NCBI GenBank assembly: GCA_012514415.1
Contig: JAAZAH010000135.1
Coordinates: forward strand, 1 to 22,855
DNA from: Sandaracinaceae bacterium
GTDB lineage: Bacteria; Myxococcota_A; Polyangia; Polyangiales; Houyiibacteriaceae
Length of the DNA: 22,855 bases
Direction: 5' to 3'
The stretch's first letter is position 1; the number at the start of each line of letters is the position of its first letter. Positions 1 through 7,171 of this stretch are shown here, one piece after another. The position numbers and the translations under genes are program-made. The notes under the pieces are model-generated. The model worked only from the letters and a program-made list of their open reading frames with translations, was not told the DNA's origin and did not search any database.

Positions 1-435
1 CACGCCGTGCGAAGCATAAGCGTCGTCTCGTATCGCGCGCGATGGGGCCGCACGCATCAAGCAGCGCGTCCGACGAGTCTCTCGAGCCGCAGAGACGCCC
101 ACTCTCCCGCCCATCAGCCAGCTCGCCATCCCTCTCTTTTCGCCGCCAAGATCGCCCCCGCGAAAACAACCCACCAATCTTTCTAATATAAAGATCGCGA
201 TAAAATCGAGGCAAAAGCGCTCCTTCCAATCTTTCTACTGTAAAGATGCCCCCGCCAAATCTTCGTAAATTCCCCCAAAGTTCGCGCCTCCGATCTTTCT
301 GATGTCAAGATCGCCCTCCCCTAGCGACCCTCTTCCGATCAGGTCGATCTTGCTAGTGTCAAGATCGCGCGCGCTCGGCGCCCCTTGCTCACCTCCCACA
401 TAGCCGCGAGCCACTCAAAGTGATATCGAAGCGGC
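1..435. other. non-coding region with repeat array upstream of the rlmI-like gene
   Basis: No open frame of meaningful length is seen on either strand. The plus strand is pyrimidine-rich and AT-richer than the genes around it. Bases 1-130 show nothing recognisable. Bases 134-365 hold an array of related imperfect palindromes, described separately. Bases 366-435 lead into the methyltransferase start codon with no convincing Shine-Dalgarno sequence. The gene to the left lies outside the window, so the array could serve it instead of, or as well as, the rightward gene. Confidence 0.7.
134..365. repeat. array of ~5 imperfect 19-bp palindromes (operator-like)
   Basis: Four clear copies lie at 177-195 (ATCTTTCTAATATAAAGAT), 229-247 (ATCTTTCTACTGTAAAGAT), 293-311 (ATCTTTCTGATGTCAAGAT) and 347-365 (ATCTTGCTAGTGTCAAGAT). 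A weaker fifth copy lies at 134-152 (TCTTTT...CAAGAT). The arms ATCTT/AAGAT are conserved and the centres vary. Most copies are followed by TCGC or GC. Centres are about 43, 52, 64 and 54 bp apart, close to whole helical turns. A degenerate ATCTT...AAAG sequence lies at 259-280. The layout resembles tandem dimeric-regulator sites. The arms recall ATCTTGA-type operators of some MarR-family repressors, which is only an analogy. It is unlike CRISPR because the repeats diverge and spacing varies. Confidence 0.7.
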
Positions 436-1599
436 ATGGCTGAATATAGCGCACGCCTCCGGCGACCCCTCGAGTCAGTGATCCGCGAGGGACACCCTTG
501 GGTCTATCGCGATGCGCTCGAGCGTTTTGACGCGCCCCCCGGCGCAACGCTCCAGATTCACGATCGGCGCGGGCGCTTCCTCGCGACGGGGCTCGCCGAG
601 GCGGGTCCGATCGGTGCGCGAATCTTCTCGCTCCAGCGCGAGCTCATCGGCCCCCGCCTCTATCGCTCGCGCCTCAGCCGCGCCATCGAGAGCCGCGCGC
701 TCTTTATCAAAGATGACACCACAGCCTATCGCCTCCTTCACGGCGAAGGCGATCGCCTCCCCGGCTTCGTCGTCGATCGCTACGCCGATCATCTCGTGCT
801 TCGACCCGACGGCGCGGCGGCGAGCGCGCGCGCGGAGGAGCTCGGCGAGATCTTGAGCGACGCCGCGGGTGAGCTCGGCGTCACGACCATCCTCCTCCGC
901 GAGGGGCGCGGCGAGCGCCTTCGCGTCCGGCCTCTTTACGGCGACGCTCCGACGGGCCCCGTCCTTGTCGAAGAGCATGGAATGAAGCTCTGGGCGAACC
1001 TCCTCCGCGGCCAAAAAACCGGGCTCTTCCTCGACCACCGCGAGTCGCGACGCCGCGTGCGCGCCATCTCACGCAACCTCAGGGTGCTCAACCTTTATTC
1101 ATATAATGGTGGCTTCTCTGTGGCCGCGGCGCTCGGAGGCGCGCAGCGCGTGACCTCGGTGGATATTGCCGCCGAGGCCCTCGATGATGCGGCAACTAAT
1201 TTCGAGGCGAATGGGCTCTCTAACGATCGACATCGCCGCGTCCCTGCCGATGTCGCGCGCTTCCTCGCCGAAGACGATGAAGGGCCGTTCGATCTCGTCA
1301 TCGCCGACCCTCCCTCATTTGCCCCGAATGAGCGCGCCGTCGAGCCCGCCCTCCGCAACTATCGCGCCCTCCACCATGGCTCGCTCAGCCGCGTGATCAC
1401 GGGCGGCTATTATCTCGCCGCCTCTTGCTCAAGCCATATCACTCAAGCCGCCTTCGAAGAGACGGTGCGCGAGGCCGCACGCGAGCTTGGCATCGTGCTG
1501 CAGCTCGTCGATCGTTGGGGCGCGCCCGAGGACCATCCCCGCCTCGCCGCCTTCCCCGAAGGAGATTATCTCTCCTGCGCGCTTTACCGGCGTCTCTGA
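436..1599 (+). CDS. rlmI: RlmI-like class I SAM-dependent rRNA (cytosine-C5) methyltransferase
   Basis: Predicted to methylate a cytosine of 23S rRNA in the cytoplasm using S-adenosylmethionine. The 387-aa protein has the RlmI layout: an N-terminal PUA-like RNA-binding domain (about residues 5-70), a central linker domain, and a Rossmann methyltransferase domain from about residue 175. The RlmI family mark QKTGLFLDHR is at 193-202, the SAM-binding NLYSYNGGFS at 219-228, motif IV DPPSF at 291-295 and an SCSSH motif at 330-334 containing the expected catalytic Cys. E. coli RlmI has nearly the same length (396 aa). The start ATG lacks a good ribosome-binding site. Its 3' end overlaps the convergent downstream gene by 16 bp. 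A related specificity (RlmK C-terminal domain or another position) cannot be excluded, so the family is firm and the exact target is inferred. Confidence 0.88.
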   Translation: MAEYSARLRRPLESVIREGHPWVYRDALERFDAPPGATLQIHDRRGRFLATGLAEAGPIGARIFSLQRELIGPRLYRSRLSRAIESRALFIKDDTTAYRLLHGEGDRLPGFVVDRYADHLVLRPDGAAASARAEELGEILSDAAGELGVTTILLREGRGERLRVRPLYGDAPTGPVLVEEHGMKLWANLLRGQKTGLFLDHRESRRRVRAISRNLRVLNLYSYNGGFSVAAALGGAQRVTSVDIAAEALDDAATNFEANGLSNDRHRRVPADVARFLAEDDEGPFDLVIADPPSFAPNERAVEPALRNYRALHHGSLSRVITGGYYLAASCSSHITQAAFEETVREAARELGIVLQLVDRWGAPEDHPRLAAFPEGDYLSCALYRRL

Positions 1600-2183
1600 T
1601 AGCGGCTCGAAAGGCTTGGCTGCGCTTCAGTCCCGCCCGCTTCGAGCGCGCCGAAATCGTCGAGGACGTCGAGAATTTTTGCGGTCGCCTCGAGTCCGGC
1701 GCGAAGATGCGGATGCCAAGGCGGGCGCGAAATGCGCGCGTAACCCGCTTCGATGAGCGGAAGGAGCTCCCGCGCCCCCTCGCGCGGATCGGCAGGAAAT
1801 GCATCGTACGCGAGGCGAAAATCGGTGGTAGGCGCAAACAATTCGCGCAGGCCATATTCATCCGCGAGGATGGCTTGGAGCCGTATACAAGCAAGTTCGC
1901 GCGCATGATCGCGATCGTCCGTATTGAAGAGTCCCCAATCCGGCTCATGGAGCATGTCCTCACCTTGGATCAGCGAATGGCAAAGCTCATGAAAGATCAT
2001 TTGAGCCAATGAGTCGTCGGCATCGAGCGTCGCATCGACTCCGAGGGTGAGTGTCCCCTCGCCATCGGTTGAGGCATAAACCTGGTCGCTCCGCTCAATC
2101 GTCAGCCCGAAGCGCCTCGCAACCTCGATCCAAATCGCGCTCAGGGGGTCGATATAGCGGCAATTGATGCTCCTCTCAAACAC
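1584..2183 (-). CDS. small orphan HExxH (gluzincin-like) putative metallopeptidase
   Basis: A 199-aa protein of no family I can name. The visible signature is FHELCHSL at residues 64-71, a zinc-binding HExxH (His65, Glu66, His69). It is followed by RELACIRLQA, whose Glu96 is placed like the third zinc ligand of gluzincins. No signal peptide or membrane segment is seen, so a cytoplasmic location is likely. The start is GTG; the first internal Met is at residue 62 and would remove the region before the motif. No ribosome-binding site precedes the GTG, but a promoter-like TTGTCG-N16-TAAGCT ends five bases upstream, suggesting a leaderless transcript. It converges on the methyltransferase gene and overlaps its end by 16 bp. 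Protease activity is inferred from the motif only. Confidence 0.72.
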   Translation of the reverse strand: MFERSINCRYIDPLSAIWIEVARRFGLTIERSDQVYASTDGEGTLTLGVDATLDADDSLAQMIFHELCHSLIQGEDMLHEPDWGLFNTDDRDHARELACIRLQAILADEYGLRELFAPTTDFRLAYDAFPADPREGARELLPLIEAGYARISRPPWHPHLRAGLEATAKILDVLDDFGALEAGGTEAQPSLSSRYQRRR

Positions 2184-2188
2184 GGGAT

Positions 2189-2216
2189 AGCTTAAACTCT
2201 ACGGCGCTTTCGACAA
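2189..2216 (-). promoter_or_regulatory. candidate promoter of the HExxH gene (leaderless-type)
   Basis: Read on the minus strand: TTGTCG (2216-2211), 16-base spacer, TAAGCT (2194-2189), then five bases to the GTG start at 2183. The predicted start of transcription falls at or next to the start codon, which fits the lack of a Shine-Dalgarno sequence. Confidence 0.4.
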
Positions 2217-2260
2217 GCTGCGTCACGAGATTCCGCTTAATTTTAAATCCATACTTCAAT

Positions 2261-2288
2261 TTGTCAGAGTCTCACTCTATGCTATGCC
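2261..2288 (+). promoter_or_regulatory. weak candidate promoter of the M29-like gene
   Basis: The divergent intergenic region is locally AT-rich (2237-2265). TTGTCA at 2261-2266 with a 16-base spacer leads to TATGCC at 2283-2288, giving a leader of about 60 nt. The -10 match is poor, so this is only a candidate. Confidence 0.3.
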
Positions 2289-2354
2289 CGAACACGGGAA
2301 CGGACACGAAAGCGAGGCTCGTCACACCGGCGAAGGTTGGAGTGAGCGCGCGAC

Positions 2355-3545
2355 ATGAGCGAACGGGATGAAGTCGAGCCGGATGCAATTTCTGCACCGC
2401 GGCGCAGTCGGACCACCACTGTGTCGATGGAGGCGGTGAGCAGGATTCAACCGATTGGGAATGCCGCGACGATCCCTCCACCACCCACGCGGGCGCGGCG
2501 CGGGAGCGTGACCTTCAGTCCAGACGCGCTTAGCGTGATCCGCGCGATCCCCGTCGAGGCAGCCGACCTCCGCGGTGCAGAGCGTCTCTTCGGCCATGTC
2601 TTCGCGAAAGCTTCGGGCGCGACCGCCGGAGCGACGTACGGAGCCGCACCTCGGGGCGAGATCCTTCTCATCGTCGAAAATGGCGAAGTCAAGAGCCTCG
2701 CCGCCGCCCTCGCCAAGGCGGCCATCGGGCGCGGTTACGAAACGCGCTGCTATCTCATCGATCCTCACGAGCCCGAGCTCGCAGCGTTTTCGCGCCGCCT
2801 CGAGATGCAGGCGGCCGAATCGCGTGCCGTCTTCCTGCTTCACGGCGAATTCCGCCTCCCGGCGTCGATCCTCCGGGCGGTTCAAAGCGCGCCAACACGG
2901 ATCAGCCTCGATGCGTCGACGGATGCCGTCGCCAAACAGCTGCTCCGCTCCGATCTCGCTGAGATCGAACGGCTCGGCCAGCTCCTCATCGATCGCGTCC
3001 GCCGGTGCCCGCGCTTCGAAATCAGCTCAGGCTACGCCGAGCGCCTCGAGGTCGAGATCGATCTGAACGCCTCGCCCATCCACTATGGGGGTCGGCTCCT
3101 TCCGCGTTTTCCGCTCTATCTCCCAGCCGGTCAGCTCATCTTCACTCCGCTTTCCCTCCAGGGCTCCATCGCGGCCGACGGCGGCATTTGGCTCGAAGAC
3201 GGCGCGGCCATTGGGAGGAGCGCGATGAATCGACTCACCATCTCGAGCGGTCTCATCCGCGAGGTCGAGGGCCCGGATCGCGAAGATATGCTCCGCATCC
3301 TGGACGAGCGGCCCGAGCTCCGGCGCATCGCCGGGGTTGGGTTTGGCACCAACCCTGGCCTCATCTCAGGCGTCGGCGCGAAATTCCTCGAGCTCTGCCT
3401 GCCCGGCGTGCATCTCCTTCTCGGCGATCTCGACGCCCCGCGACATCGCGTCGCCATCATCCCGCGCCGGCCCGAAGTGCGCACCGAACGCGAGGCGTGG
3501 ATGGTAAGGGGGCGCTACGCCCGCCAGCTCATCAGCGAACTCTAG
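2355..3545 (+). CDS. M29 aminopeptidase/NicX-like protein with degenerate metal site
   Basis: A 396-aa protein whose C-terminal half follows the pattern of M29-type aminopeptidases and 2,5-dihydroxypyridine dioxygenase-like relatives: YLPAGQLIFTP (255-265), then RRIAGVGFGTNPG (323-335), then GVHLLLGD (351-358). In catalytic members these stretches read roughly LP-x-GEVFTAP, GE(L/V)GIG and HIA-G, and later H-x-D. Here the first metal Glu is Gln260, the Glu of the second motif is replaced, and the later H-x-D reads HRV (364-366). The first 50 residues are Pro/Arg/Thr-rich and probably disordered. No signal peptide or TM segment is seen. A GGAG at 2339-2342 lies 12 bases before the ATG. It converges on the M17 peptidase with a 42-bp gap. 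Family assignment is moderate. Loss of catalysis is inferred from the missing ligands. Confidence 0.65.
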   Translation: MSERDEVEPDAISAPRRSRTTTVSMEAVSRIQPIGNAATIPPPPTRARRGSVTFSPDALSVIRAIPVEAADLRGAERLFGHVFAKASGATAGATYGAAPRGEILLIVENGEVKSLAAALAKAAIGRGYETRCYLIDPHEPELAAFSRRLEMQAAESRAVFLLHGEFRLPASILRAVQSAPTRISLDASTDAVAKQLLRSDLAEIERLGQLLIDRVRRCPRFEISSGYAERLEVEIDLNASPIHYGGRLLPRFPLYLPAGQLIFTPLSLQGSIAADGGIWLEDGAAIGRSAMNRLTISSGLIREVEGPDREDMLRILDERPELRRIAGVGFGTNPGLISGVGAKFLELCLPGVHLLLGDLDAPRHRVAIIPRRPEVRTEREAWMVRGRYARQLISEL

Positions 3546-3587
3546 GCCGTCGCCCGGCGCAACCGAGCGCGAGAGCGTAAGGACCGC

Positions 3588-5021
3588 TCAGCTCCGCCGC
3601 GCCCGCGCGCGGCCTGTGGCCGACTCATTGGACGATGCGGAGAGGAAGCGTTCCACCGCCCGATAAACCGCGCGGACGCCCATCAGTTCACCACCCCGCG
3701 GACGCCCCGGACGGCTTCGCAAATTCCAAGCCATCACGTCGAAATGCGCCCAAGGCACGCCGTCTTCGACGAAATGCTCGAGGAAGAGCGCGGCGGTGAT
3801 CGCGCCGCCGTAGGGCCCGTCCGAGATGTTGTTCAGATCGGCGATCTCGCTCGAGAGGCTCTTTCGATACCCCGCGTGGAGCGGAAGGCGGTGGATCGGA
3901 TCGTCAAGCTCTTCCGAAGCTTCGAGAACGAGCCCGGCGAGCGCGTCGTCATTCGTAAAGAGCGCGGGAAGCTCCGAGCCGAGGGCGACCCTCGCGGCGC
4001 CGGTGAGCGTCGCAAAATCGATGAGGAGGTCGGGCTTTCCGGCCGCGGCGAGTGCATCGGCGAGGATCAGCCGTCCCTCGGCATCGGTATTGCCAACCTC
4101 GATGGTTTTTCCGCTCCGGGATTCCAGCACGTCGAGCGGACGGAAAGCCGTTCCCGAGACGGAGTTCTCGACCGCCGGGATAAGGACACGAAGGCGAACC
4201 GGAAGCTCCGCCGCCATGATCATCGAGGCGAGCGCGAGCGCATGTGCCGCGCCGCCCATATCCTTCTTCATCAGCTTCATCGCTGAAGCCGGCTTGAGAT
4301 CGAGTCCGCCCGTATCGAAGCAGACGCCCTTGCCGACGAGGACGATCTCTTTCCCTCTGGATCCAAAGCGCATGTCGATGAGCCGGGGCGCATCCGCGCT
4401 CGCCCGTCCCACGGCATGAATCAGAGGATAGTTCTTCTCGAGGAGCTTTTCGCCGACGACGGTCGTGACGCGGGCGCGATATTTTCGAGCGACGGTGCGC
4501 GCCGCCGCCGCAAGCTCGCTCGGGCCAAGATCGTTGGTCGGGGTGTTGATGAGATCGCGGGCGAGATAAATCGCATCGAGCGTGCGCTCGACTTCGCGGA
4601 CGTCGGCCGAACGCGGCAGCTGAAGACGCGCCCGTTCATTCTTGGACTTCGAGAGATAGCGATCGAATCGATAGCGCCCGGCCCCAAAGCCGATTGCCGC
4701 CTCGCGCGCCTCGGCCGGATCGAGCTCGGTCAGAAGATGATAGTCGCCGGCTGGAAGCCGAAGCGCCAGCCCGCCGAAGAGCTCAAAAACCGACTCTTTC
4801 GGATCGCGCACGACGAGGAAGCGATCGAAGCCTCCTCGCTCATCCGGCAGCGCGACGGGGGCGCCATGACGCGGCTGATAGCCCACCGCCTCAAGAAAGG
4901 CCCGCGTTTCGGGGCGAAGGTTCCGGCGAAACGCGGAAAACTCAGCGAGGGAGACGATCTCAAGCGGCAGCGACGCCTTGGTACGCCGCGCGACGAGGCC
5001 AAAGCGCGGATCGAGCGCCAC
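3588..5021 (-). CDS. pepA: leucyl aminopeptidase, peptidase family M17
   Basis: A cytoplasmic two-metal aminopeptidase that removes N-terminal residues from peptides. The 477-aa protein has the M17 layout: a divergent N-terminal domain to about residue 150 and a conserved catalytic domain. The metal site is complete: Lys231 and Asp236 in GKGVCFDTGG, Asp254 in KKDMGG, and Asp313/Glu315 in NTDAEGRL, with active-site Lys243 and Arg317. Their spacing matches bovine and E. coli enzymes. The start is GTG at 5021, three bases after the yggX stop. An AAGAAGG Shine-Dalgarno sequence (5029-5035) sits inside the yggX end seven bases before the GTG, so the two genes are surely cotranscribed. It is the last gene of the minus-strand run. 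E. coli PepA also binds DNA, but nothing here tests that. Confidence 0.93.
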   Translation of the reverse strand: MALDPRFGLVARRTKASLPLEIVSLAEFSAFRRNLRPETRAFLEAVGYQPRHGAPVALPDERGGFDRFLVVRDPKESVFELFGGLALRLPAGDYHLLTELDPAEAREAAIGFGAGRYRFDRYLSKSKNERARLQLPRSADVREVERTLDAIYLARDLINTPTNDLGPSELAAAARTVARKYRARVTTVVGEKLLEKNYPLIHAVGRASADAPRLIDMRFGSRGKEIVLVGKGVCFDTGGLDLKPASAMKLMKKDMGGAAHALALASMIMAAELPVRLRVLIPAVENSVSGTAFRPLDVLESRSGKTIEVGNTDAEGRLILADALAAAGKPDLLIDFATLTGAARVALGSELPALFTNDDALAGLVLEASEELDDPIHRLPLHAGYRKSLSSEIADLNNISDGPYGGAITAALFLEHFVEDGVPWAHFDVMAWNLRSRPGRPRGGELMGVRAVYRAVERFLSASSNESATGRARARRS

Positions 5022-5024
5022 CGA

Positions 5025-5318
5025 TCAACCTTCTTTCGGAGGCGTCCAAGCGGTCGCCGCAACCTGCCCCTCTTCGAAGCCGAACCAGACCTTCATCTGT
5101 TTCAGCATGAACTCCGTCCCCTCACGCGAGGAGAGATCGAGCCGGTAGGTGTTGATGATCCGCACGCTCTCCGTAAGCCATTGCTTCCACGCCTCTTCCG
5201 AGACGTTTTCGTAGATCTCCTGCCCAAACGGCGTCGGGAACGGCGGCTTTTTTAGGCCGGGGAGCTTCTTCTTTAATTTGATGCACTCGACGAGGCGCGG
5301 ATTCTCATTATCGGACAC
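5025..5318 (-). CDS. yggX: YggX-family Fe(2+)-trafficking / oxidative damage protection protein
   Basis: A 97-aa cytoplasmic protein of the YggX iron-traffic family, which helps protect Fe-S enzymes from oxidative damage. Family features seen are the N-terminal Cys12 in VECIKLKKKLPGL, the PFGQEIYENVSEEAWKQW stretch (30-47) matching the conserved GxxIYNxISxEAWxxW region, an IIN segment and the C-terminal FxFEEGQVA region followed by a Pro-ending tail. E. coli YggX is 91 aa. The start is GTG with no Shine-Dalgarno sequence. A promoter-like element ends six bases upstream, so the message may be leaderless. The gap to the preceding lipoprotein gene is 72 bp. The stop codon is three bases from the pepA start. 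Confidence 0.92.
   Translation of the reverse strand: MSDNENPRLVECIKLKKKLPGLKKPPFPTPFGQEIYENVSEEAWKQWLTESVRIINTYRLDLSSREGTEFMLKQMKVWFGFEEGQVAATAWTPPKEG
5029..5035 (-). promoter_or_regulatory. ribosome-binding site of pepA inside the yggX 3' end
   Basis: AAGAAGG on the minus strand, seven bases before the GTG at 5021. It decides that start and overlaps the last yggX codons. Confidence 0.7.
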
Positions 5319-5324
5319 GCCAAT

Positions 5325-5353
5325 AAGCTAGGTCCCCAGCGCGCCGCCGTCAA
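5325..5353 (-). promoter_or_regulatory. candidate sigma-70-type promoter of yggX-pepA, leaderless
   Basis: On the minus strand: TTGACG (5353-5348), exactly 17 bases, TAGCTT (5330-5325), then six bases to the GTG at 5318. The predicted +1 falls on the G of the start codon. This is the best two-box promoter match in the window and would let yggX-pepA be expressed apart from the upstream genes. Confidence 0.5.
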
Positions 5354-5390
5354 AGAGTGAGCGCCAATTTTCGCACGCCCGCGGAGGAGG

Positions 5391-6446
5391 TCATCGCGCT
5401 CGTCGCGCCTTTCGCTGGGGCTCGACCGAAAGTCTCTCCCGCCCAAAGCGCGGCGCCTCCGAAAAGGCGATCTGATAGGGATGGTTTTCAAGCGGACGAT
5501 AACTTCCAACCCAGATGCGGTAGGTGCCGGCGCGAAAGGGCGCGACAACCCGGGCACCGTCGCCGGGGCCGCTATCATCATCGCAAAGATAGGTCCCGCC
5601 GGGCCTGCGGATTACAAGCGTCGTATCCCCCTCGGACTCCGTCGCGATGGTGAGCCGGGGGATATCCTTTTCGACAATGAGCAGGTGGTCGGGAGCGATC
5701 GAGATATGTCCCGCACACCCATCCCTCAGCGTGGCGGCATCGAGCGAGTCCCCGGGCGCGCTCCCCGATGTGCCGTGAAGCATCCTGACGCGCGGCTCGA
5801 ACGAAGGCCTCAGCCTTAGGCTTGCGAAGTTCGGATCGACCTTTTCCGCGACCGTCCCGATGCGCTCTTGAAAGAGCGTGGGCATCTGACCGTAGGGGGA
5901 CAGGAGATCGCTCGGCCGCGCGCTCTGCCGCCGGCTCACACCGAGCGTGAAGCTGATCTCTTCGCGTTTATCGTACGCCCCGATCCAAATCTCATGGAGC
6001 CCTTCCGCGAGCGGAAACTCCACCATCGGGTGCCTCCCCTCGGCGTCGTCATTGCATAAAAAGCTCCCGTCGGGACGCTTCACCACGAGCGTCGCGTCTT
6101 GCTCCCCGGCGTTGACGAAGATGCGCAGCTTTCCACCCGCCGCAGTCGAGCGCATTCGGTAATTGGGCTGCTCGGTAATGAATCCGATGCAGGCCGGATT
6201 GAGCTCCGAGGCCGCGCGCGTTCCGGCGCTCGCCCCCCGAAAGCTCAATGGATCAAGGCTCAGGGTCTCGCCGATTTCGAATTCGACGTCTTCGGCGAGC
6301 TCGTTGATCGCTCGGTGGTCGATCGGCGCGGGCGAACGATTCGCCGCCCGGTCTTCGCGCTCGGCCTCGCCACGGCTTGCGGCGGGGCATGCGCATGCAC
6401 TCAAAAAGAGCGCGGCGGCGAGAATGTCGAGACGATAAAGCCTCAA
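5391..6446 (-). CDS. uncharacterised lipoprotein with two repeated beta-type domains
   Basis: Function unknown. The frame is open further upstream, but that part overlaps the NUDIX gene. I place the start at a TTG (6444-6446), giving 351 aa that begin with a lipoprotein signal: short charged n-region, ILAAALFL core and lipobox LSAC with lipidated Cys18. Mature protein holds two repeats, about residues 85-171 and 243-330. Each contains a DATLVVKRPDGSFLCNDD- or DTTLVIRRPGGTYLCDDD-type stretch (117-134 and 274-291) and ends with IWIGAY or IWVGSY. Each repeat carries two Cys (86/131 and 244/288), suggesting one disulfide per repeat in the periplasm. The acidic DDDSGPGD turn could bind Ca2+, which is speculation. 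It starts 16 bases after the NUDIX stop, so the two are probably cotranscribed. It is likely envelope-anchored. Confidence 0.75.
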   Translation of the reverse strand: MRLYRLDILAAALFLSACACPAASRGEAEREDRAANRSPAPIDHRAINELAEDVEFEIGETLSLDPLSFRGASAGTRAASELNPACIGFITEQPNYRMRSTAAGGKLRIFVNAGEQDATLVVKRPDGSFLCNDDAEGRHPMVEFPLAEGLHEIWIGAYDKREEISFTLGVSRRQSARPSDLLSPYGQMPTLFQERIGTVAEKVDPNFASLRLRPSFEPRVRMLHGTSGSAPGDSLDAATLRDGCAGHISIAPDHLLIVEKDIPRLTIATESEGDTTLVIRRPGGTYLCDDDSGPGDGARVVAPFRAGTYRIWVGSYRPLENHPYQIAFSEAPRFGRERLSVEPQRKARRAR

Positions 6447-6462
6447 GGGCGATCCGAACCTT

Positions 6463-7077
6463 TCAGGGGTTGAGCCGGCAGATCGAAAAGAGCGTCTGGA
6501 GCATATGATAGGTGAGTCCCCATACGAGCCTCCCGTCGAGATCATACGCCGGGAAATCGATCTCTCTCCCTCCGATGCGATAGGGGCGCACCGTATCCAG
6601 CTTCCCCTCCATCATCGGCGCGATGGGTGCCCAGATCGCTTCAGCAACCTCCGCGGGGTTCAGCTGGAGCTCGGGCGGTTCGATGAGCGAATAGACGTGC
6701 GGGCGGATGATCATTCCGACGGATCGCCCGCGGGCGATGGCATCGACATCGTCGAGGTGTCCGGCGAGCTTTCCGTAGCGCTCGAGTGGAAGGCCGAGCT
6801 CCTCAAAGGTTTCGCGTTCAGCGGTCCGCTGAAGGCTCAAATCACCAGGCTCGCGGCGGCCGCCAGGAAAGGCCATATGTCCGGACCAAGGGTCGTTCGG
6901 GCTCTCGGCGCGGCGAATTAATAAAACCTCGGGGCCCTCACGCGATTCGCGCAGCGCAACGGCGACGGCGGCCTCACTCGGCGCTCCCGGTCGCATCAAC
7001 GGCCTATGGCGAGCAAGTCGTTGTTCAATCGTGCGGACGCTCAACGGCGGCGTCTTCATCCCTCCAAGTCGGATCAT
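6463..7077 (-). CDS. NUDIX hydrolase, CoA pyrophosphatase (NudL)-like
   Basis: A 204-aa NUDIX protein predicted to cleave a diphosphate bond, possibly in CoA or acyl-CoA. The approach to the NUDIX box is typical of the CoA-pyrophosphatase subgroup: LLIRRAES-x-DPWSGHMAFPGGR, then EPGD and SLQRTAERETFEELGL with the metal-binding RE-x2-EE core. The first part of the box is one residue off the textbook spacing, as usual for the NudL type. The ATG at 7077 is used. A GGAGG lies 13 bases upstream, too far to be a good ribosome-binding site, and an in-frame second ATG (Met7) has GGAGG almost touching it. A -10-like TATGTT lies six bases before the ATG. It diverges from the epimerase gene over 94 bp and leads the run of lipoprotein, yggX and pepA. 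Substrate is inferred from the subgroup. Confidence 0.87.
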   Translation of the reverse strand: MIRLGGMKTPPLSVRTIEQRLARHRPLMRPGAPSEAAVAVALRESREGPEVLLIRRAESPNDPWSGHMAFPGGRREPGDLSLQRTAERETFEELGLPLERYGKLAGHLDDVDAIARGRSVGMIIRPHVYSLIEPPELQLNPAEVAEAIWAPIAPMMEGKLDTVRPYRIGGREIDFPAYDLDGRLVWGLTYHMLQTLFSICRLNP

Positions 7078-7083
7078 ATTAAC

Positions 7084-7089
7084 AACATA
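7084..7089 (-). promoter_or_regulatory. -10-like box immediately upstream of the NUDIX start
   Basis: TATGTT on the minus strand, six bases before the ATG at 7077. No good -35 is seen at the usual distance. If used, the transcript would be leaderless. Confidence 0.35.
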
Positions 7090-7135
7090 ACCTCCATTTT
7101 CGCGCTCGCTTGTCGAGCGCTCAGTCTAAATCGAA

Positions 7136-7165
7136 TTGTCGCTCGCTCCTTGAATTGGGTACATT
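7136..7165 (+). promoter_or_regulatory. candidate promoter of the epimerase gene, leaderless
   Basis: TTGTCG (7136-7141), 18-base spacer, TACATT (7160-7165), then six bases to the ATG at 7172. There is no Shine-Dalgarno sequence, which fits transcription starting at the A of ATG. Confidence 0.45.
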
Positions 7166-7171
7166 GGCCAG

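Noticed and set aside
134..365. CRISPR array
   Set aside because: The repeats are only 19-24 bp, diverge between copies in their centres, have uneven spacing and no cas gene is in the window.
6447..6545. Upstream extension of the lipoprotein gene to an ATG at 6545
   Set aside because: It would overlap the NUDIX coding region by about 80 bases and bury the lipoprotein signal and lipobox in the interior.
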